DNA from: Nocardioides sp.
GTDB lineage: Bacteria > Actinomycetota > Actinomycetes > Propionibacteriales > Nocardioidaceae
NCBI RefSeq assembly: GCF_030150155.1
Contig: NZ_JASLGR010000031.1
Coordinates: forward strand, 98,084-162,083
DNA: 64,000 nt
Direction: 5' to 3'
Below the pieces are notes generated by a model. It worked only from the letters and a program-made list of their open reading frames with translations, ran no database searches and was not told where the DNA came from. The position numbers were made by a program, and so were the translations under genes. This document shows positions 7,382-14,408 of this stretch, in pieces (position 1 is the first letter of the stretch; the number at the start of each line of letters is the position of its first letter).

Positions 7382-9483
7382 TGGCCGACCTCGACTTCAT
7401 CTACGTGGTCGGGCGGTTCGGGCTCGTCGTCGCTGACGGTGACGACGCCGGCACTGACCCCGACACCGTCTGGTGCGACGCGGGCACCGTGAACCTCACC
7501 CCGCTCACCACCTACGCCAAGGTCGCCGGCGGCAGCCCCATCGGCTGGAACTCCGGCCATGCGGTCTACCCCGCAACGCTGGACAACTCCGGCTACCTCA
7601 CCCGGTCGGGCTCCCGCTGGATCCGGGTCGTCGACATGACCTCGGACAAGGTCAACCCCCAGATCCCTGCCGGGAAGGCCACCCACACCGTGGAGTACGC
7701 CGGGGTCAAGGCCGCCGGCACCGTGGTGAAGTACCCCTCCCAGGACGTCCGCATCGCCGCCGACACCGCCAGCCCGATCGAGACCGCCGAGGAAGCCACC
7801 GCTCTCGGTCTCCCGATCGGCACGCTGGTGTGCGATCTGGTCAAGCTCCTCCCGGTGCCCACCAGCAGCGGCACCCCGATCGTCCAGGGCCCCCGCGGGT
7901 TCGGTGTCGAAGCTGCCTCCGTCGATGGGCAGGATCTCGTCCTGACCCTCGGGTCCGGCGCCGAGGTCCGGACCGAGCTGCCCACGTCGATGGTCGACTC
8001 CGCCGCGTTCGTGGGTGAGCAGATCCAGACCCCCGGAACACCGGCAGAGATCGCGCTTAAGGCCAACTTTGCGGCTTCCACGCCGCTCCCGACCGGGGTC
8101 AAGGTGATCAGCGAATCCCTGCAGTCCGCCATTGACCGCGTTGCCGCCACGGGCGGCGGGATGCTCGGCATCCCCGACGGCGTGGTTGACATCTCGGCTG
8201 CCGACATCACGGTTCCGCGGTCCGTCGGCCTCTACGGAAATGGCCCATCAGGGGCGATCATCCAGACGGATGGGACCGGCCCGAACCGCTACATCAAGAT
8301 CGGCGGATCCGCCGATCTACTCGGGAATTGGCTACCCCAGATCGCCAACCTGGATCTCCGCCGAGTCGGCATCGTTGGCGGAGAGGCCAGCTCCGACTGG
8401 GCGTATGGACTGGTTCTCCGAGACCTCAACATCACGGCTGTGACTACTGGCATCCGCGCGAAGTACAACTCATGGCTGTGGCGCATCGACAACTGCAACA
8501 TCCACCACTGCGGAACTGGCGTGAAGTGGGACTTCTCCGGCATCGGCGGCGGCTCAGGCGCAAGCATGACCATCACGGGCGGTGCGATCCAGAGTTGCAG
8601 CACTGCCGGATTCTGGCAGGACGGCACCGCCGTGGATGGCACCCACGTTCGACTCGACGGGGTCGATCTCGAACGCTCTAAGGTCGCAGTCAAGGTCACT
8701 GGTGCCACGGGCGGTGCGTGCGTGATCGACCTTGATGGCTGCCACTTCGAACTCGGCTTGGACTCCTACATCCAGGCCGACAGCGGCGTCATTACAGTCA
8801 GTACGCCGTGGATGTTCCCCTTCGACTCGACGGGTGGCCGCGTGGCCTTCTTCGACCTATCCGGGGATGCCCAGGTCGTCACCCGAGGAGGTCGCATTGC
8901 GTGGACCGATACGACGAGCCCGCTGCACCGGATCACCTCTTCCTCAGCCCGCCTCCTCGTAGACCCCCATAGCACCGTCATGCCGTCGGCCGGGGCTCTC
9001 GCTGCCCCAGACGTCTACCCGGGCAGTCCGATGGCTGCCAGTGGAACTTTCGGCATGCGAATGATCCCCGGGCCCATCACAGGGAAATTCCATCAGGTTG
9101 GGGCGACGATCACGGCGACCTCGCAGACCATCATCTCGATTCCGCCTGGCGACTCGACCGTGTACCAACTCCGCCACCAGATCGACGTCACTGCGGTCGG
9201 CACCACGAACAAATTCCGCTATCTCATCGACCCGGGCGGGAATGTCGCAATGGACATCACCCTGCCAAACGCCGTCGGAACGGCAGACTGCCTCGTCACC
9301 GTCAGTAGGACTCGGGCCACAGTGGCATGGACGTACAGTGACGGCTCAAGCGGGTTCGCCCGCACCGCTCCGAGTCATGCCGTTGGGACGCGCGTCTATG
9401 TCGGTATTGGCCTCATCGGCGGAGGCAACTCCACTGCGACCGTCCAGTCGCCCATCGTCACTGCCCTGGCAAATAACGGTTAG
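7381..9483 (+). CDS. Tail fibre / tailspike with beta-helix domain
   Basis: A 700-residue protein. The N-terminal ~160 residues probably attach to the particle; a short collagen-like GPRGFG segment near residue 170 is typical of phage fibres. From about residue 245 to 560 the sequence has the repetitive pattern of a right-handed parallel beta-helix of the pectate-lyase superfamily (SLQSAIDRVAATGGG start, then N-x-N and G-x-I/V turns). This is the fold of receptor-binding and polysaccharide-degrading tailspikes. The C-terminal ~120 residues form a separate beta-rich tip. Its last 138 bp overlap a gene on the other strand. Whether it has depolymerase activity cannot be read from sequence. Confidence 0.75.
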   Translation: MADLDFIYVVGRFGLVVADGDDAGTDPDTVWCDAGTVNLTPLTTYAKVAGGSPIGWNSGHAVYPATLDNSGYLTRSGSRWIRVVDMTSDKVNPQIPAGKATHTVEYAGVKAAGTVVKYPSQDVRIAADTASPIETAEEATALGLPIGTLVCDLVKLLPVPTSSGTPIVQGPRGFGVEAASVDGQDLVLTLGSGAEVRTELPTSMVDSAAFVGEQIQTPGTPAEIALKANFAASTPLPTGVKVISESLQSAIDRVAATGGGMLGIPDGVVDISAADITVPRSVGLYGNGPSGAIIQTDGTGPNRYIKIGGSADLLGNWLPQIANLDLRRVGIVGGEASSDWAYGLVLRDLNITAVTTGIRAKYNSWLWRIDNCNIHHCGTGVKWDFSGIGGGSGASMTITGGAIQSCSTAGFWQDGTAVDGTHVRLDGVDLERSKVAVKVTGATGGACVIDLDGCHFELGLDSYIQADSGVITVSTPWMFPFDSTGGRVAFFDLSGDAQVVTRGGRIAWTDTTSPLHRITSSSARLLVDPHSTVMPSAGALAAPDVYPGSPMAASGTFGMRMIPGPITGKFHQVGATITATSQTIISIPPGDSTVYQLRHQIDVTAVGTTNKFRYLIDPGGNVAMDITLPNAVGTADCLVTVSRTRATVAWTYSDGSSGFARTAPSHAVGTRVYVGIGLIGGGNSTATVQSPIVTALANNG

Positions 9484-10782
9484 GCCCTGGCGCGCGCGGC
9501 GATCGCGCTGTCGGTCGTGATCGCCGCGCGCACTGGGCGCGCTCAGGGCACCGATCACGCCGAAAAGGAGCCATAGGAGCGGGGTCGAGATGGCCGGCTC
9601 AGCAACGCACTTCGCCACGACGAGCGCCACGAGGGACCACTTCGCCGCGACCATACGAGGGTCGTCCGAGGTCGACCTAAGCGCACAAACGAGGGCGACA
9701 ACAAAGAGTGCGAGCCCGATGACCCCGACGCACGAAAGCAGCATCGTTAGGAAGCTTGAAGGGCGATTCGCCCCTAGCCCCACCCCAATCCCATGGGTGT
9801 GGGCTAGGAGGTCGAGGGAGAAGCGGTCTGCGGCAAAGCGATTGGTCGCTGAGCCCGAGGCGGCCTTCTCGGAGATCATGTCCGACACAGAGCCGATGGC
9901 ATTCGTGAACCAAAGAATGGCGACAATCGCAAAAGGCCCCACCGCAGCGACCAGCGGAGGCATCTTTCGGGTGCCCGCAAGGAAGCCTGCGAGGTAGACC
10001 GTGAGGAAGCCCGCACCGACCAGGACGCCGCCAAGGATGGCCGTTCCCGAATCAGCCTCGACCAACTGCGCTGTCGCCGCGGCGATAGCGAGCAGCGTTA
10101 GGGCCTTCCGCCTCGTTCCCATCAAGAGGCGTGCGGCATAGAAGGCGATCGCAGTCACCGAGAAGACTGCGAGATACGAAGGCTCGGAAAAGGTCCCATA
10201 GAAGCGCGTCTCGAACGGGTTGTAGTTGACGCTCGCGTAGTTGCGAAAGAGGCTGTCGGGCCACGGCGCGCCTGCCTTGTGTGCAACGAGCGCAAGGGTC
10301 CCAACCCCGACTCCGACGGCGAAGCACGCATGAACCGCCCGAGCGGCCTCGTCGCGCCGCGATGCAACATACGAGGCCACTCCTACGCCAATGATGAGAT
10401 AGAAGACCTGAGCTGCCTGCGAGGCCGTATAGGCAAGGGGCGTGGGAAAGTTGATCTGCCCATCGATACCGCCTCGCGGCAGAAGGATTGGCGTGCCATG
10501 AAAGAGGGTCGGGCCGAGCAGTGTGACGACCGCCACGGCAAACACGAATACCCTGAGGGATGTCATCATCGCGCTGGAGACTCTCGTGCGTCCGACGACA
10601 AGACCCGCACAGGCCGCCAGTCCGATGACATAGAACGGCGGGACGCTCTGGCCCGAGATGGTCAGTGCGGCCGAAGTCGGGAACGCCGCGGAGGCGCCCA
10701 GGACCATGGCTAGCGAGCGGCGCCGAAGCACGAATAGCGCCGCGAGCAACGCGAACGCCACTCCGATGGCATGTACTGTCAC
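9346..10782 (-). CDS. O-antigen ligase/polymerase-like membrane protein (prophage moron)
   Basis: A 478-residue integral membrane protein with about ten hydrophobic helices and a large extracytoplasmic loop near residues 165-215, the layout of the Wzy/WaaL O-antigen ligase superfamily that polymerises or transfers surface glycans. A GGAGGG ribosome-binding site precedes the GTG start. It lies alone on the strand opposite to the phage late genes, which is typical of lysogenic-conversion genes that alter the host surface against superinfection. The last ~60 residues are polar and read antisense to the end of the tail-fibre gene, so this tail may be run-on coding sequence. The exact enzymatic role is inferred from topology. 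Confidence 0.65.
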   Translation of the reverse strand: MTVHAIGVAFALLAALFVLRRRSLAMVLGASAAFPTSAALTISGQSVPPFYVIGLAACAGLVVGRTRVSSAMMTSLRVFVFAVAVVTLLGPTLFHGTPILLPRGGIDGQINFPTPLAYTASQAAQVFYLIIGVGVASYVASRRDEAARAVHACFAVGVGVGTLALVAHKAGAPWPDSLFRNYASVNYNPFETRFYGTFSEPSYLAVFSVTAIAFYAARLLMGTRRKALTLLAIAAATAQLVEADSGTAILGGVLVGAGFLTVYLAGFLAGTRKMPPLVAAVGPFAIVAILWFTNAIGSVSDMISEKAASGSATNRFAADRFSLDLLAHTHGIGVGLGANRPSSFLTMLLSCVGVIGLALFVVALVCALRSTSDDPRMVAAKWSLVALVVAKCVAEPAISTPLLWLLFGVIGALSAPSARGDHDRQRDRRARQGLTVICQGSDDGRLDGRSGVASADEANTDIDARPNGMTRSGAGEPA

Positions 10783-10966
10783 TTAGCCCTCCAGGTGACA
10801 TGGGACAGCGCCACCCTATGAGAGGCCAGGGCCATCCCGCAGGGGAATGAGGCGCAATGGGCACATGGATTCGGAGCCCGGTCCAACCCGCCCAACCCCT
10901 ACGACGCAGTAAGTCGCCCGCAGCGGGGGTTCCCCGGACGGCCGGCGGCGACCTAGTCTCGGTGCC

Positions 10967-11203
10967 ATGCAGCATGGAACGTGCGACCCCGACGAAGAGG
11001 CAAGGCTGTACGCCGAGGTGGAGACCACGCAGGCTGCAGCGACTGCGGCTTTCGAGAGACGCGACGACAGAAGCCTTCCGGCGCCAACCTTCGCAGGCCC
11101 AGAGGAAACGCATCCTGAGTACGCCGCCTACCGGCGGGCTCAGGAGGCGCTGAGCGAGTACCGATTGATCAATGGCTGCTCGTACACCGAGATGCCTGGC
11201 TGA
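10967..11203 (+). CDS. Small hypothetical protein, prophage accessory
   Basis: A 78-residue acidic, mostly helical protein with no membrane segment or known motif. It is transcribed away from the O-antigen-ligase-like gene, and a strong hairpin follows its stop at 11217. There is no clear ribosome-binding site; a TAGTCT-like -10 element lies about 10 nt before the ATG, so a leaderless transcript is possible. I do not recognise the family. A role as a lysogenically expressed accessory gene is inferred only from its isolated transcription unit. Confidence 0.5.
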   Translation: MQHGTCDPDEEARLYAEVETTQAAATAAFERRDDRSLPAPTFAGPEETHPEYAAYRRAQEALSEYRLINGCSYTEMPG

Positions 11204-11216
11204 TCCCGGCCAACCG

Positions 11217-11252
11217 AACCGCCCCCGTCTGCTCCGGCAGGCGGGGGCGGTT
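11217..11252 (+). terminator. Strong hairpin after small prophage gene
   Basis: The arms AACCGCCCCCG (11217-11227) and CGGGGGCGGTT (11242-11252) are perfectly complementary over 11 bp, with a 14-nt loop. It lies 13 bp after the stop of the small gene and before the integrase. No long T-run follows, which is common for high-GC actinobacterial terminators. Confidence 0.7.
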
Positions 11253-11393
11253 CTGCGTTTCGGGACCTTCGCCTCAGGTCTCCGACGGGCTGCTCGGGCT
11301 ACCGTGCGCGGGACAAAGGAACGGCCCCGCCGGTGGTTGCACCCACCGACGAGGCCTGACGAACACCCCGAACACAGATCGGAGGTGTGCGCT

Positions 11394-12308
11394 GTGCCGC
11401 ACGCTATCGCAACCCACCTGCTCCGTCCCGGAGCGATGTCTCCGGCCGAGACCGCCGCTGTGGCGTTCCTGGCTCGCTACCAGAACCCCCGCACCCACGA
11501 GCTCTACCGGCGCTACCTCGGCGAGTGGTACGAGTGGTGCCGGATCCAGGGCCTCGACCCCCTGGCCGACGTCGAGCGAGTTCACGTCGAGCTGTACATC
11601 CGACACTTGTCCCTCTCCCGGCAGATGAGCTCCTCGACCGTGAACACCGCCATGACCCCGGTCCGAGGCCTGTACCGGCTCGCGGCGTCAGACGGCACCA
11701 TCCCCCGGGACCCGTCGGCCTACGCCCGGCTCCCGAAGATCCACCACCGCAGCGAGGCGCCGTTCGACCGCGACGACATGCGCCGCTTCCTCCGCGCCGC
11801 GGCCGAGACCAGCCCCCGCCACCACGCCCTCGCGTCGCTGCTGTCGATGATGGGCCTGCGGATCTCGGAAGCGTGCGCCCTCGACATACCGGACGTGCAC
11901 CGCATCGAGCAGGGCTACCGGGTGCTGCGCTTCGTCAGGAAGGGCGGCCGGGAGGTCGTCGCCCCGATCCCGTACCAGGCCATCCCGATCCTGGAGGCCG
12001 CCACGGTCGGCCGGCACACGGGCCCGCTCCTCACCACCCTCGACGGGACCAGGCGCCTCACCCGCCATGCCGGTGCCGGCCTGGTGCAGACCATCGCCAA
12101 GCGAGCCGGGTTCGATCGCCGCCTCCACCCGCACCTGCTCCGCAAGGCCGCGGTGACCCTCATCCTCGACAGCGGCGGCACCCTGGCCGAGGCCCAGGAC
12201 TTCGCCGACCACGCCGACCCCAGGACCACACAGCGGCACTACGACCTCAACCGCTCGAGGCTCTCTGGGCACGGCTCACACCTGGTCGCCTCCCGGATCG
12301 CAGCCTGA
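11394..12308 (+). CDS. int: Tyrosine recombinase / phage integrase
   Basis: A 304-residue tyrosine recombinase with an N-terminal SAM-like core-binding domain (residues ~18-100) and a C-terminal catalytic domain. Visible catalytic residues are R156 (GLRISEA), K183 (VRKGG), H247-x-x-R250 (HPHLLR), H273 (ADH) and nucleophile Y283 (RHYDLNR). The start was set at GTG 11394 because GGAGG lies 8 nt before it; the frame is open further upstream but runs through a terminator. It would catalyse integration and excision of the prophage. It has no N-terminal arm-binding domain, so it resembles simple XerC/D-like integrases. Inverted repeats follow immediately downstream. Confidence 0.9.
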   Translation: MPHAIATHLLRPGAMSPAETAAVAFLARYQNPRTHELYRRYLGEWYEWCRIQGLDPLADVERVHVELYIRHLSLSRQMSSSTVNTAMTPVRGLYRLAASDGTIPRDPSAYARLPKIHHRSEAPFDRDDMRRFLRAAAETSPRHHALASLLSMMGLRISEACALDIPDVHRIEQGYRVLRFVRKGGREVVAPIPYQAIPILEAATVGRHTGPLLTTLDGTRRLTRHAGAGLVQTIAKRAGFDRRLHPHLLRKAAVTLILDSGGTLAEAQDFADHADPRTTQRHYDLNRSRLSGHGSHLVASRIAA

Positions 12309-12324
12309 CCGACGTGCGATAATT

Positions 12325-12390
12325 GCACCGGAGTCGGGAAACCCGACTCCGGTGCGAACGGCCACCGAAGTCGGGTTTCCCGACTCCGGT
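12325..12390. repeat. Pair of nested inverted repeats downstream of integrase
   Basis: Two hairpins share the same sequence. The first has perfect 14-bp arms (12325-12338 and 12342-12355) around a 3-nt AAA loop. The second (12364-12375 and 12379-12390) has 12-bp arms with one mismatch around TTT. Both carry the core AGTCGGG/CCCGACT, so four copies of the half-site lie within 66 bp. They begin 16 bp after the integrase stop. They could be a bidirectional terminator, or binding sites for the integrase or an excisionase; the near-perfect duplication favours a specific site. Confidence 0.8.
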
Positions 12391-12437
12391 GATCCGACCC
12401 CCGGACCACCCCTGCCAGACGTGGCGGCGGTCGACAT

Positions 12438-12455
12438 TTGTCACGCCCGTGACAA
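12438..12455. repeat. Short perfect palindrome, possible operator
   Basis: TTGTCACG-CC-CGTGACAA has two 8-bp arms around 2 nt and lies in the otherwise gene-free stretch between the integrase and the next minus-strand gene. The size is that of a dimeric regulator site. No known regulator consensus fits with certainty. The rest of the gap up to 12608 shows nothing further. Confidence 0.45.
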
Positions 12456-12608
12456 TCCTTCACCGCGCCGACACCCGATCCCGGAGGCCCGGCCAGCAGG
12501 CCCCGGCCCGGGGTTACGGTCCTGCCGACCCGCACTCCTTCGCGACTGACGACGCAACCCGTGGGTCAGCCCGGCGGCGGCCACCTCCCGAACGCGGTCG
12601 CCGCTGGG

Positions 12609-13004
12609 TCAGTCCTCTGGCATCGACGGTCGAGGCGGTGAGCCGATCCCGCCCGGCTGCGGATCGGACGCCGCTGCAGCCTCCACCGCCCGTGCACGGA
12701 TCGCGTCCCAGTCCGGGACGTGCCCCGCCGCCTTGATCGCCTCGACCGTGAGCTGGTGCGCAGCCGGCGCCCACCACGACCTCGCACCGAGGAACGTCCC
12801 GGCCACGTCGGTCAGCAGATCGACCCGCAGCCGAGCCCGGCGCCCTGGCCGCTTCGGCGTCGACTTCACGGCCGGCTCGGTCGCGGAGTCCAGGACCACC
12901 GCGACCGCAGCGTCGACCGGCGTACCGCTACAGGCCTCGTGCGCCACGGTCCCGTTGATCACGGCGACCAGGAGCCGGTCCTCCCGCGACGCACGGACCT
13001 GCAT
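12609..13004 (-). CDS. Hypothetical prophage protein
   Basis: A 131-residue basic protein. The start is set at ATG 13004, which shares a base with the stop of the upstream small gene (TGATG). The middle has an Arg/Lys-rich stretch (TPKRPGRRARLR near residue 52) that could bind nucleic acid. The C-terminus is disordered and Pro/Ser-rich. I do not recognise the family. With its neighbour it forms a two-gene unit near the prophage right end, reading towards the integrase. Confidence 0.55.
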   Translation of the reverse strand: MQVRASREDRLLVAVINGTVAHEACSGTPVDAAVAVVLDSATEPAVKSTPKRPGRRARLRVDLLTDVAGTFLGARSWWAPAAHQLTVEAIKAAGHVPDWDAIRARAVEAAAASDPQPGGIGSPPRPSMPED

Positions 13005-13183
13005 CAGTCCTCCGCAGCCCGCTCGACCGCGGGCCACCGCGACGTCCCGACGTTCTGCCAGCCATCCGGGATCTGCGCCAGGAGCTGGGCGCGGGCCGTG
13101 TCGTAGTCGACGCCCTCGGCTTGGACCTCGCGCTTCTCGCTGATGTCAGCCTTGTTGCGGATCGTGGCGTACAACGTGAGCAC
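13004..13183 (-). CDS. Small hypothetical prophage protein
   Basis: A 59-residue protein read from GTG 13183. A longer frame starts at 13261 but would overlap the divergent gene at 13252, so the shorter version is preferred. It has a beta-beta-alpha-looking pattern: LYATIRNKADI, a Glu-rich turn, and YDTARAQLLAQIPDGW. Similar small proteins are scattered in actinobacterial phages and plasmids without known function. It is translationally coupled to the next gene. Confidence 0.5.
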   Translation of the reverse strand: MLTLYATIRNKADISEKREVQAEGVDYDTARAQLLAQIPDGWQNVGTSRWPAVERAAED

Positions 13184-13251
13184 GCCACGAGGGTACGCCC
13201 CGACCGCTGGTTCCCCGGACAGGGCGAGCAGATGCGGGTTACGGTCCCGCC

Positions 13252-13542
13252 ATGACCTCACCGGAAAGCGCCAAGGCGCCTACCCCGCACCACGTGCAGC
13301 AGCAGAACCTCGCCATCAGCCTCCTCTGGGCCGGCCTCGTCGTTGCGATCGGCGGCGGCGTTGTCGCTGGCCTCACGTGGCCGGGCACCGAAGCCGGTAT
13401 CTACGGCACCGACGAGACGGGCAGCGCCATCGGCGTCATGTGCGGTCTGATCGTCGCCGGCCTCGGGACCCTCTGCGCGCTCGCCGGCCTGATCGCATGG
13501 GCCGTCCGAATCGGCATCGAGAGCGTCGGACCGAAGGAGTAA
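13252..13542 (+). CDS. Small two-helix membrane protein, prophage accessory
   Basis: A 96-residue protein with a polar N-terminus and two hydrophobic helices (about residues 22-43 and 59-86) joined by an acidic extracytoplasmic loop. It is the only plus-strand gene between the integrase and the tRNA. No family is recognised. Small membrane proteins at this place in prophages sometimes act in superinfection immunity, but nothing in the sequence proves that. Confidence 0.55.
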   Translation: MTSPESAKAPTPHHVQQQNLAISLLWAGLVVAIGGGVVAGLTWPGTEAGIYGTDETGSAIGVMCGLIVAGLGTLCALAGLIAWAVRIGIESVGPKE

Positions 13543-13598
13543 TCCTCTGGCGCGAGCCACGGCCCTGAAGTTTCGGCGGGCTGCGAGGGGTGCCGCCG

Positions 13599-14054
13599 CT
13601 AGTACAACTCCACGTCCGTGGCGCGGGCGGTTACCTTCACGGACGACGACTTGGTGGTCATCGTCTCCTCCTCTTGGCTGAACGAACCGTCATCACCGAC
13701 GGAGATGGTTCCGATCTGCTTGCCCGACTCATCACCCGACACCGAGTAGGTGATGTCGTATGCCATCCCATCAATGAGTGAAACGTCGCCGTGGTAGACC
13801 GGGGTCACCTTGTAGGAGATGCTGCAGCCAGCGGAGCCGAAGCACTGCTTGTCGGTGATCTTCACCTTCAGCGTGAAGTCCTCCGGGCGCAGGTAGAGAC
13901 CATCCGTCTGTGTGTCAGCGGCGTCAGACGTCGCGGCCTCCTCCGGGCTGGCGGTCACCGTCACGGTGACCGTTGCTGTCGGAGCAGCGCTCGGGCTGGC
14001 CCCGCCGCAGGCAGCGAGAAGGAGCAGCGGGGCGAGTAGTGCGAGACGCTTCAC
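13599..14054 (-). CDS. Secreted lipoprotein, prophage right end
   Basis: A 151-residue protein from GTG 14054 (an upstream in-frame ATG at 14075 adds seven residues). The N-terminus is a clear lipoprotein signal, KRLALLAPLLLLAACGG, with lipobox LAAC, followed by a Thr/Val-rich disordered linker and a beta-rich domain of ~95 residues containing two cysteines (KQCFGSAGC). It would be anchored on the outer face of the membrane. Lipoproteins encoded next to the integrase can block DNA entry of related phages (the Ltp type in streptococcal phage TP-J34); this parallel is by position only. Confidence 0.65.
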   Translation of the reverse strand: MKRLALLAPLLLLAACGGASPSAAPTATVTVTVTASPEEAATSDAADTQTDGLYLRPEDFTLKVKITDKQCFGSAGCSISYKVTPVYHGDVSLIDGMAYDITYSVSGDESGKQIGTISVGDDGSFSQEEETMTTKSSSVKVTARATDVELY

Positions 14055-14210
14055 GTCGAGGATCCTAGGGCCCACAGCGCTGCATGTCCGAGGAACTCGT
14101 TAAGGACCCGACAGGCCGCAACCCGAGTCCTGTGGGGTCAGGCGGGGGACAGTGAGAGCGGCTGTGTGTCTATTTGTGTGTCACGCCAACGTTCAAGCAC
14201 AGAAACAGAT

Positions 14211-14246
14211 GTGGCCCTGATCAGCGTTTCTGCTGATCAGGGCCAC
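14211..14246 (-). terminator. Terminator of tRNA-Thr
   Basis: A perfect 15-bp inverted repeat (14211-14225 and 14232-14246) with a 6-nt loop lies 8 bp beyond the tRNA 3' end in its direction of transcription, followed on that strand by ATCTGTTTCTG. It probably terminates the tRNA transcript. Confidence 0.75.
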
Positions 14247-14254
14247 GTTCCTGA

Positions 14255-14330
14255 TGGAGCCGCCTGTCAGAATCGAACTGACGACATCTTCATTACGAGT
14301 GAAGTGCTCTACCGACTGAGCTAAGGCGGC
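14255..14330 (-). tRNA. tRNA-Thr, anticodon CGU
   Basis: The minus strand gives a 76-nt cloverleaf: acceptor GCCGCCT paired with AGGCGGC, discriminator T and an encoded CCA. The D-arm starts TTAGCTCAGT, the anticodon stem is CTTCA/TGAAG around loop CTCGTAA (anticodon CGT, reading ACG), and the T-loop is GTTCGATTC. Its 3' end faces the prophage, making it the probable attachment site. Confidence 0.95.
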
Positions 14331-14408
14331 GTGTCACCGTCGATCACGACTGCGACGAGCGAAAGCATAGCCACAGCCCCAGCCAGACGTGAAACCGGGG
14401 ACACCGCG

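Larger units (their letters stand above)
1..14257. mobile_element. Prophage, right-hand part (tail, lysis, integration modules)
   Basis: Gene content and order are those of a siphovirus-type temperate phage: tape measure, tail-tip proteins, endolysin, holin-like protein, tail fibre, then a tyrosine integrase. The segment is cut by the window's left edge, so head, packaging and early genes are not seen. The right boundary is inferred at the 3' end of tRNA-Thr(CGU), whose acceptor and T arm face the phage genes; phages commonly integrate there and rebuild the tRNA. The host operon topA-tmk-holB starts immediately beyond the tRNA. The exact att core cannot be set because the other copy lies outside the window. 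Confidence 0.75.
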
